From assembly GCA_019233415.1 (NCBI GenBank), contig JAFAMK010000327.1, positions 1-8,071 on the forward strand: a DNA stretch of 8,071 bases, given 5' to 3'. This DNA comes from Vulcanimicrobiota bacterium. Lineage in GTDB: Bacteria; Vulcanimicrobiota; Vulcanimicrobiia; Vulcanimicrobiales; Vulcanimicrobiaceae. The position numbers and the translations under genes are program-made. The notes beneath the pieces are model-generated. The model worked only from the letters and a program-made list of their open reading frames with translations. It had not been told where the DNA came from and made no database searches. Below are positions 1-5,621 of the stretch, in pieces. Each line of letters starts with the position of its first letter. The first letter of the stretch is position 1.

Positions 1-915
1 TACATCCAGCACGACGGCGAGACGAACCCGCACAACTTCACCGCGCACCGCGAGTATTTGCTGCGGCTCAGCATCCAGATGCCGGCGCTGACGTCGGCGT
101 GGGTGCTGACCGGCGAACGCCGGTACGCCGACCACGCGCTCGCCCACGTGCGGGCGTGGTTCGTCGACCCGGCGACACTGATGAACCCCAACCTTCAGTA
201 CGCGCAGGCGATCCACGGGATCACGACCGGCCGCGGGCGCGGCGTGATCGACACGATCCACTTGGTCGAAGTCGTGCGCGCGATCGAAGTGCTGCGCGAC
301 GCGCACCTCGTCCCCGGCGCGGACCTGGCCGCGATCATGAGCTGGTTCGCGCAATACGCCGACTGGCTCGCGACCTCGCCGAACGGGATCGACGAGCGCG
401 ACGCGACCAACAACCACACGACGTGCTGGACGATGCAGCTCGCGTCGTTCGCGGGGTTCGCCGGCAACGCGGCGCTGGTCGCGGCGGCGCGCGAGCGCCT
501 GACGACCGTCCTCGTCCCAAAGCAGATGGCGCCCGACGGCAGCTTCCCGCGCGAACTGGAGCGCACGAAGCCCTACGGCTACTCGCTCTTCAACTTGGAG
601 GCGATGGCGACGCTGGTGCAGCTGCTCAGCACGCCGCAGGACGACCTGTGGCAATGGACGCTGTCCGACGGACGCGGTATGGCGCGGGCGATGGCGTTCA
701 TGGAGCCGTACATCGCCGACAAGCACCGCTGGCCGCGCAAGCCCGACGTCATGTACGACGCGCTCTGGCCAATGCGCCAGGCGAGCCTGTACTTCGCGGG
801 GATCGCGTACGGGCGGGCGGACTACCTCGACGTCTGGAAGCGGCTTCCCGCCGAATCCGACGTCGAGGAGGCGAACCGCAACTTCTTCATCCGCCAGCCC
901 GTGCTCTGGTCGTAG
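1..915 (+). CDS. Alginate lyase family protein (PF05426-like), 5'-truncated
   Basis: The reading frame is open from base 1 to the TAG at 913-915, so about 304 C-terminal residues are present and the start and any signal peptide lie outside the window. The protein resembles the alginate lyase superfamily (PL5-type alpha/alpha toroid), which cleaves uronic-acid polysaccharides by beta-elimination, usually in the periplasm or outside the cell. Supporting motifs are DGETNP near the left edge, WFVDPAT and MNPNLQYAQAI, TGRGRGVIDTIHLVE, and the catalytic-type NNH at bases 409-417 (NNHTTCW). PDGSFPRELERTKPYGYS follows, whose Arg and Tyr match the family's catalytic Arg/Tyr region. The exact substrate (alginate or another uronan) is not decidable. 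The gene converges on SBP-D with only 3 bp between the stop codons and looks functionally unrelated to the minus-strand operon. Family assignment is firm; specific activity is inferred. Confidence 0.88.
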   Translation, partial: YIQHDGETNPHNFTAHREYLLRLSIQMPALTSAWVLTGERRYADHALAHVRAWFVDPATLMNPNLQYAQAIHGITTGRGRGVIDTIHLVEVVRAIEVLRDAHLVPGADLAAIMSWFAQYADWLATSPNGIDERDATNNHTTCWTMQLASFAGFAGNAALVAAARERLTTVLVPKQMAPDGSFPRELERTKPYGYSLFNLEAMATLVQLLSTPQDDLWQWTLSDGRGMARAMAFMEPYIADKHRWPRKPDVMYDALWPMRQASLYFAGIAYGRADYLDVWKRLPAESDVEEANRNFFIRQPVLWS

Positions 916-918
916 GCG

Positions 919-2112
919 CTAGAGGTCCTCGATCTTCTTGAGCTGCTCGCGCACGACATCGGCGGTGAGCGGCAGGTACTTCCCGTCGTGCATCACCTCG
1001 GCCTGGCCCTCCTGGCTCAGGACGTAGCGCAGAAACTCCTTGACCATCGGGTCCATCTTCGTCCCGGGTTTGACGGTGGTGTAGAAGTACGCCTCGCTGA
1101 ACATCGGGTAGGTGCGGTTCTGGATGTTTTCGAGCGTGTGCTCCACGTACGCACTGTTCGCGTCGACCGCGACCGGGAGGCGGCGCGTGCCGTCGCGGTC
1201 GCCGCGGTACCGGTTGTACGCGATGCCGTACGGGTCTTTCGCCAGCGCGTCGGTGATCTGGTCGGCTTCGATGTAGCGCTTGCCGTTCGGCTGCACGATG
1301 TGCGCGTACGCGTGGATGTTCTCGTTCCACTTGTCGCTCGCGTGGAGGAACTTGTCGGAGAATTCGGTCGCGGTGCTGTAGCGCAGGTTGAAGCCGTAGA
1401 CGTGGATCGGCTTGTCGGCCCACGCGCCGGTGAGCCCGAGCTGGCCCCACGTGCGGATGTTCTTCTCCGGGCCGCGCGCCCACTCGGGGTGGAAGTTCGT
1501 CCCCGCCCAGCCGCCGTCGCGCGCGGCGCCGAAGACGCCGTCGATCTGGTCGAGCGTGATCCCCTTGAGCGGGTTGTTCTTGTTCACGAGGATGACCGTC
1601 GAGTTCTCCCAGCCGGCGACGTCGTACGAACCGGTCGCCGCGGTGATCTGCACGGGGTCGCAGCCCATGATGCGCTCGTAGGCGAGCAGATCGTAGAAGC
1701 CCGGCTCGCGCGACATGACGAGGTCGGCCTGGCCGTAGTCGAGCGCGGCGAACGCCGCGGCCGAGGTCGGCAGGTAGTACGAAATCTTGACCTCGGGCTC
1801 GAACTTCTCGAAGCCCTTCTCCCACAGCTCGCCCAACCGCCCATCGGCGAGATAGTTGCTGCCGTGGATGCGAATCCAGCCGGTGAGCTGCTGTTTCGGG
1901 ACGTAATGCGGAAGCGCGCTGAGGTCGAACGTGCGTGTGTAGTGCGGCAGTTTCCCGCGCTCGGCGACCACGCCGGCGCGTTCGGCCTGCGCCTGCATCG
2001 ACTTGACGCTGTCTTCTTCGGTCTGCGCGCTGGCATGGAAGGCGGTCAGCAGCGCGGCCAGCGCCAGCGCTGACGCGGCCACGGAACGGTGGATGTTCAA
2101 CGGGTTCTCCAT
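919..2112 (-). CDS. PstS-like solute-binding protein, fourth in tandem (SBP-D)
   Basis: This is a 397-aa exported protein of the PstS/PBP-like type II periplasmic-binding family. A Sec-type signal peptide covers about residues 1-30 (hydrophobic core, then HASAQ with AxA-type cleavage). A linker with RGKLPHYTRTFDLSALPHYVP (in part, residues 52-72) precedes the binding domain. Family-type features are the first loop GSNYLADG (84-91), the ADLVMSREP loop (129-137, aligning with PstS Asp56), LVNKNNPLKGITLDQIDGVFG (in part, 175-195), NIRTWGQLGLTG (218-229) and a C-terminal EFLRYVLSQEGQ (359-370). The PstS-type SGT loop is replaced by NLRYSTATEF, shared with SBP-A, its closest paralogue here. The ATG lies 4 nt after the SBP-C stop and has no clear ribosome binding site. 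An in-frame TTG at codon 5, preceded by GGAG, is an alternative start. The ligand is unknown. This is the last gene of the operon. Confidence 0.88.
   Translation of the reverse strand: MENPLNIHRSVAASALALAALLTAFHASAQTEEDSVKSMQAQAERAGVVAERGKLPHYTRTFDLSALPHYVPKQQLTGWIRIHGSNYLADGRLGELWEKGFEKFEPEVKISYYLPTSAAAFAALDYGQADLVMSREPGFYDLLAYERIMGCDPVQITAATGSYDVAGWENSTVILVNKNNPLKGITLDQIDGVFGAARDGGWAGTNFHPEWARGPEKNIRTWGQLGLTGAWADKPIHVYGFNLRYSTATEFSDKFLHASDKWNENIHAYAHIVQPNGKRYIEADQITDALAKDPYGIAYNRYRGDRDGTRRLPVAVDANSAYVEHTLENIQNRTYPMFSEAYFYTTVKPGTKMDPMVKEFLRYVLSQEGQAEVMHDGKYLPLTADVVREQLKKIEDL
1381..1460 (-). repeat. Conserved DNA block shared with SBP-A (copy in SBP-D)
   Basis: This 80-bp block within SBP-D aligns without gaps to 4901-4980 within SBP-A, with 74 of 80 identical bases by hand count. 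It encodes the TWGQLGLTG core and the YG-NLRY loop. The same core is recognisable but more diverged in SBP-C (about 2650-2700) and SBP-B (about 3825-3875). Confidence 0.7.
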
Positions 2113-2116
2113 CGGA

Positions 2117-3289
2117 TCAGGGGTCGAGTTTCTTCAGCTGTTCGCGCACGTAGGAGGCGGGGAGCGGCGTGTAGGTTCCGTCGTTCGCGATGATCGTCTG
2201 GCCCTCGCGGCTGAGGACGAAGCGCAGGAACTCGCGCACCTTCGGATCGAGCGGACGCCCCGGCGGCTTGTTGACGTAGATGTACGCGTCGCGCAGCAGC
2301 GGGTACGTCCGGTTCTTCACGTTATCGGCAGTTAGGGCGATGGCCGGACCGTCGTCGGCCTTCGAGAGCGCGAGCACCTTCAGCCCGGGATACGCGGCGC
2401 ACTTCGTGCCGGCGGGGGTCACGCACGTGCCGTTGACGTGCATCAGCGCGGCCCAGGCGATCCCGTAGCGGTCGTGCTGGAGCGCCTCCATCATCCGCTC
2501 GCTGATCACGGCCTTGCCGTTCTGGTCGGTCGTCGCTTCCTTTTCCTCGACGTACTCCTTGAAGTTCGGGTTCCATTTCGTCGACCAGTGCATCACCTGG
2601 CGCTGAAAGTTCACCGCGAAGCCCGGCGCGACGTAGCCGTACGTCTGGATCGGCTTGTCGGCCCAGTCGCCGGTGAGCCCGAGCTGTCCCCAGGTGCGGA
2701 TGTTGGTCTCTGGGCCACGCGCGTACTTCGCGGTGAAGAGCAGGTTGTTGTCGGCGTTCGCGCCGACTTCCCAGCCGCCGGTGCGCTCCGAGCCGAAGAT
2801 GCGGTCGAGCTGCGCCATCGAGAGCTTCGTGAGCGGATTGTCCGCGTTGACGACGATCGCCCAGGCGAACAGCGTGCCGCGCATGTCGTAGCCGCCGGTC
2901 GCGACCGAGATCTCGGTCGGCACGTAGCGGAACGTGTTGTAGAACGGCATCTGGTCGGTGATCTTCGCGTCGTCGCCCATCGGCGCGACGTCGGACGCGC
3001 CGGCGTACAGCATCCCGAGGGCACCTTCGCTGCTCGTCATGAAGTTCGTCGAGACCATCGCGTCGGGGTGGAATTTCTGGAACCCCGCGACGAGCTTCGC
3101 GACGACCCCCTTCAGCTCGCTGCCGGCGATCCGCAGCCCGCCGGCGACCTTGATCTCGGGCTTGTACGGCGGGATGGCGTTGAGGTCGGGCGTCTGCGCC
3201 TGCGCGCCGACGCCGACGATGATGGGAAGCGCCGCCAGCAGCGCGGCGCAGGCGACGCGGCGGGAGACGATGCGCGAGAACGGATTCAC
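2117..3289 (-). CDS. PstS-like solute-binding protein, third in tandem (SBP-C)
   Basis: This 390-aa paralogue of the neighbouring binding proteins starts at GTG (3289-3287), preceded by GGAGG 11 nt upstream. The signal peptide is about residues 1-32: an N-region with SRR, then a hydrophobic stretch ending GAQAQ. The double Arg without the full Tat consensus leaves Sec or Tat export open. The mature protein has the PstS-like first loop AGSELKG (55-61), TSSEGA (85-90), an Asp loop SDVAPMGDD (99-107), IVVNADNPLTKLSMAQLD (145-162), NIRTWGQLGLTGDWA (196-210) and the EFLRFVLSREGQ C-terminal segment (353-364). At the PstS SGT position it carries YVAPGFAVNF (219-228), so Gly is kept but Ser and Thr are lost. 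Cys289 and Cys297 flank a short loop and may form a disulfide; no other SBP in the set has this pair. It resembles SBP-B more than A or D. The ligand is unknown. Confidence 0.88.
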   Translation of the reverse strand: MNPFSRIVSRRVACAALLAALPIIVGVGAQAQTPDLNAIPPYKPEIKVAGGLRIAGSELKGVVAKLVAGFQKFHPDAMVSTNFMTSSEGALGMLYAGASDVAPMGDDAKITDQMPFYNTFRYVPTEISVATGGYDMRGTLFAWAIVVNADNPLTKLSMAQLDRIFGSERTGGWEVGANADNNLLFTAKYARGPETNIRTWGQLGLTGDWADKPIQTYGYVAPGFAVNFQRQVMHWSTKWNPNFKEYVEEKEATTDQNGKAVISERMMEALQHDRYGIAWAALMHVNGTCVTPAGTKCAAYPGLKVLALSKADDGPAIALTADNVKNRTYPLLRDAYIYVNKPPGRPLDPKVREFLRFVLSREGQTIIANDGTYTPLPASYVREQLKKLDP

Positions 3290-3300
3290 GGGGACGGCTT

Positions 3301-3305
3301 CCTCC
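3301..3305 (-). promoter_or_regulatory. Ribosome binding site of SBP-C
   Basis: GGAGG on the minus strand lies in the 31-nt gap between SBP-B and SBP-C, 11 nt before the GTG start at 3289. The spacing is on the long side, but the motif is strong and no closer start codon in frame fits better. It suggests SBP-C has its own initiation signal, unlike SBP-B and SBP-D, whose starts overlap or nearly touch the preceding stop. Confidence 0.55.
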
Positions 3306-3320
3306 AGAGGGTGGCTGGTG

Positions 3321-4424
3321 CTAACGCAGCTTGGCGAGCTGCTCGCGGGCGACGCGTTCCGGCAGCGGCAAATAGCCGCCGTCGCGCGCGACGATCTCCT
3401 GGCCGTCGCGGCTCAGGACGAAGCGCAGAAACTCGCGCAGCTTGGGGTCGAGCGGCGCGTTCGGCGCGCGGTTCAAATAGATGTAGATGCTGCGCACGAG
3501 CGGGTAGCTGCGGTCGGCGAAGCTCGCGCGGCTCGGCGCGACGTACGGACCGCCGTCGTCGGCGGCGAGCGCGACGGGCTTGATCCCCGCGATGCCGCGC
3601 GCCTGCGGCAGCACGGTCCACGCAATCCCGTACGGGTCGTGCGCCAGCTCGTCGGCGAGCATGTGGCGCAGGCCGCCGACCTGCTGCAGGTCGTCGGTGC
3701 CGATCATCTTGCTCCCGGTCTCGACGTACTCGCGGTAGTTCGGGTTCCACTTGTCGCCGCCGTGCAGCACCTTCAGCTGAAAGAACCGCGTCGTGCCGGA
3801 CGGCGCGTGACCGTACGTTTGAATCGGCGCGTTCGCCCACGCCCCGGTGAGTCCGAGTTGACCCCACGTGCGGACGTTCGCGTCGGCGCCGCGGCCGCCG
3901 GCGAGCATCCACTTGAAGCCGGCGAGCCCGGCGGTGCGCTCGGCGCCGAAGATGCCGTCCAGTTGGCGCAGCGTCAGCTTCTCGACGGGGTTCGCGGCGT
4001 TGACGTAGACGACGATGCCGTTCGAGTGGCCTTCGGTCTCGTACGCGCCGCTCGCGACGACGACGGAGGTCAGGTCGTAGCCGAACGTCTCGTAGAACGA
4101 CAGCGACTCGGTGATGATCGGCTCGCCGCCGTCCGGCGCGAGGTCGGTGACGCCAGTGACGAGCGCGGGGATCGCCGCGTCGCTCGTCGGCAGCTTGTCG
4201 TCGAAGCGAATCCCCGGCTGCACCGCCGCGAATGCGACTTCCCATTTTTTCAGCACGCCGCCGAGGCCGAAGCCGAAGTTGCGGATCGTCCCGGAGACCG
4301 GCGCCTGCGGCGCGTAGCGCGGCAGCGCGCTCCAGTCGTCCTCGGTGGCCGACGCGGATGCGCCCGCGGCGACGAGCGCCGCGAGCGCGAGGGTCCCGGC
4401 GAACGCGCGCCGCCTCGTCGTCAT
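3321..4424 (-). CDS. PstS-like solute-binding protein, second in tandem (SBP-B)
   Basis: This 367-aa protein starts at an ATG whose ATGA overlaps the stop of SBP-A by 4 nt, implying translational coupling; an upstream extension of the open frame is only read-through of the SBP-A region in another frame. The signal peptide is about residues 1-26 and begins MTTRRRAFAG, an RRxF pattern compatible with Tat export, ending SASA. It is the shortest paralogue, lacking most of the linker that precedes the binding domain in A and D. Visible motifs are LPTSDAA (78-84), TDLAPDGGEP (93-102, the Asp loop), VNAANPVEKLTLRQLDGIFG (141-160), NVRTWGQLGLTGAWA (183-197) and EFLRFVLSRDGQ (331-342). It is the only member that keeps an SGT at the PstS phosphate-loop position (APSGTTRFF, 207-215), so it is the best candidate for an oxyanion or phosphate binder. 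No cysteines. The ligand is inferred only. Confidence 0.88.
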   Translation of the reverse strand: MTTRRRAFAGTLALAALVAAGASASATEDDWSALPRYAPQAPVSGTIRNFGFGLGGVLKKWEVAFAAVQPGIRFDDKLPTSDAAIPALVTGVTDLAPDGGEPIITESLSFYETFGYDLTSVVVASGAYETEGHSNGIVVYVNAANPVEKLTLRQLDGIFGAERTAGLAGFKWMLAGGRGADANVRTWGQLGLTGAWANAPIQTYGHAPSGTTRFFQLKVLHGGDKWNPNYREYVETGSKMIGTDDLQQVGGLRHMLADELAHDPYGIAWTVLPQARGIAGIKPVALAADDGGPYVAPSRASFADRSYPLVRSIYIYLNRAPNAPLDPKLREFLRFVLSRDGQEIVARDGGYLPLPERVAREQLAKLR

Positions 4425-5611
4425 CGTTCGAGCGCGTCGAGCTTCGCCAGCTGCGCCTTCGCAACGTCGGCGGTGAGCGGAAGGTACTTCCCGTCGCGCA
4501 TCACCGCGGCCTGACCCTCCTGGCTGACGATGAACCGCAGAAACTCCAGCACCTTCGGATCGAGCGGCGCGCCGGGCGCCGCGTTCGCGTACGCGAAGAT
4601 TTCGTCGAACAGCGGGTACGTGCGATTCTGCTCGGTGTCGAGCGTGTACGGCACGTACGGGCCGCCGTCGCGCGCGGCGACCGCGAGAATCTTCAGCGCC
4701 GGCGAACCGCCTTCGCGGCCGAGGTTCGTCGTCGGCGCCGCGACGTACGCGATGCCGAGAGGGTCGTTCGCGAGGTCCTCGTTGAGGCCGCGTTCGAGCG
4801 CGCCTTTCTTCGAGACGAAGTTGGCGTAGATGCGCAGGTGTTCGTTCCACTTGTCGCTCCCGCGCAGCAGCTTGTCGGACATCTCCGTCGCCTGGTGGTA
4901 GCGCAGGTTGAGCCCGTAGACGTGGATCGGCTTGTTCGCCCATGCGCCGGTGAGCCCGAGCTGGCCCCACGTGCGAATGTTGGGCTGCGGGCCGCGCGCC
5001 CACTGCGGGCGCCAGCTCGTCCCTTCCCAGCCGCCGGTTCGCTCGGCGCCGAACACGCCGTCGAGCTGCGCGAGCGTGATCTTGCTCAGCGGGTTGGCGC
5101 GGTTGACGACGATGCCGAAGCCGGGGTTCCAGCCCGGAACGTCATACGCGCCGGTCGCGACCGAGACTTCGAGCGGGTCGCGGTCGGTGTAGCGCTGGTA
5201 CATCTCCAGCTCCGCGAACGTGATCTTGCGGCCGATCCCGAGATCGCTCACGCCGAACACGAGCGACGGCACCGCGGCGAGCGTCGTCTTCATGTGCCAC
5301 GTGAAGGTCACGCCGGGCTGGAACGCGCGGAACGCGTCCTCCCAGTAGCCGCCGAGCATCCCGTCGGTGATGTAGTTGCTGCCCCAGATGCGGATCGCGC
5401 CGCTGACCTGCGCCTTCGGAACGTAGTGCGGCAAGCCGCTCAAATCGAATTTCTTCGTGTAGGCGACGGTGCGGCCGCGCTTCGTCATCATCTTCGCGCG
5501 CGCGGCCTGCATGTCGAGCCCTTCCGTCGACTGCGCGGGCGCGGCGGACGGGATTGCCGGCACGAGCGCGACCACGGCGCAAAGCAGGGCGGTCGAAACG
5601 AGTCTCTTCAC
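4421..5611 (-). CDS. PstS-like solute-binding protein, first in tandem (SBP-A)
   Basis: This 396-aa exported binding protein directly follows the receptor gene. It starts at GTG (5611-5609), with AAGG at 5621-5618 six nt upstream and abutting the receptor's TGA. The signal peptide is about residues 1-26 (MKRLVSTALL..., cleavage after APA). A linker with RGRTVAYTKKFDLSGLPHYVP (in part, 45-65) closely matches SBP-D. The binding domain shows IWGSNYITDG (75-84), VSDLGIGRK (121-129, the Asp loop), VVNRANPLSKITLAQLDGVFG (in part, 168-188), ARGPQPNIRTWGQLGLTG (205-222) and EFLRFIVSQEGQ (356-367). The PstS SGT loop is replaced by NLRYHQATEM (235-244), nearly the same as in SBP-D. In the 50 residues from TWGQLGL onward, A and D agree at 38 positions by hand count. 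A periplasmic ligand-capture role is expected from the family; the ligand is unknown. Confidence 0.88.
   Translation of the reverse strand: MKRLVSTALLCAVVALVPAIPSAAPAQSTEGLDMQAARAKMMTKRGRTVAYTKKFDLSGLPHYVPKAQVSGAIRIWGSNYITDGMLGGYWEDAFRAFQPGVTFTWHMKTTLAAVPSLVFGVSDLGIGRKITFAELEMYQRYTDRDPLEVSVATGAYDVPGWNPGFGIVVNRANPLSKITLAQLDGVFGAERTGGWEGTSWRPQWARGPQPNIRTWGQLGLTGAWANKPIHVYGLNLRYHQATEMSDKLLRGSDKWNEHLRIYANFVSKKGALERGLNEDLANDPLGIAYVAAPTTNLGREGGSPALKILAVAARDGGPYVPYTLDTEQNRTYPLFDEIFAYANAAPGAPLDPKVLEFLRFIVSQEGQAAVMRDGKYLPLTADVAKAQLAKLDALER
4901..4980 (-). repeat. Conserved DNA block shared with SBP-D (copy in SBP-A)
   Basis: Partner of the block at 1381-1460, in the same orientation about 3.5 kb away. 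It is part of the coding sequence of SBP-A and reflects paralogy, possibly sharpened by gene conversion or strong selection on the core motif. It is not a mobile element. Confidence 0.7.
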
Positions 5612-5617
5612 CTGGTA

Positions 5618-5621
5618 CCTT
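5618..5621 (-). promoter_or_regulatory. Ribosome binding site deciding the GTG start of SBP-A
   Basis: On the minus strand AAGG sits 6 nt before the GTG at 5611-5609 and directly abuts the TGA of the receptor gene (TGAAAGG). This supports the GTG start and places receptor and SBP-A in one transcript with tightly linked translation. Confidence 0.6.

Noticed and set aside
1381..4980. Repeated blocks as insertion sequences or CRISPR-like repeats
   Set aside because: The similarity lies within homologous coding frames at matching protein positions, so it is paralogy. No terminal inverted repeats, transposase or regular spacers are present.
4425..5003. N-terminal extension of the SBP-B open frame
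   Set aside because: This part is an out-of-frame reading of SBP-A. The real start is the ATG at 4424, which is followed directly by a signal peptide and overlaps the SBP-A stop.
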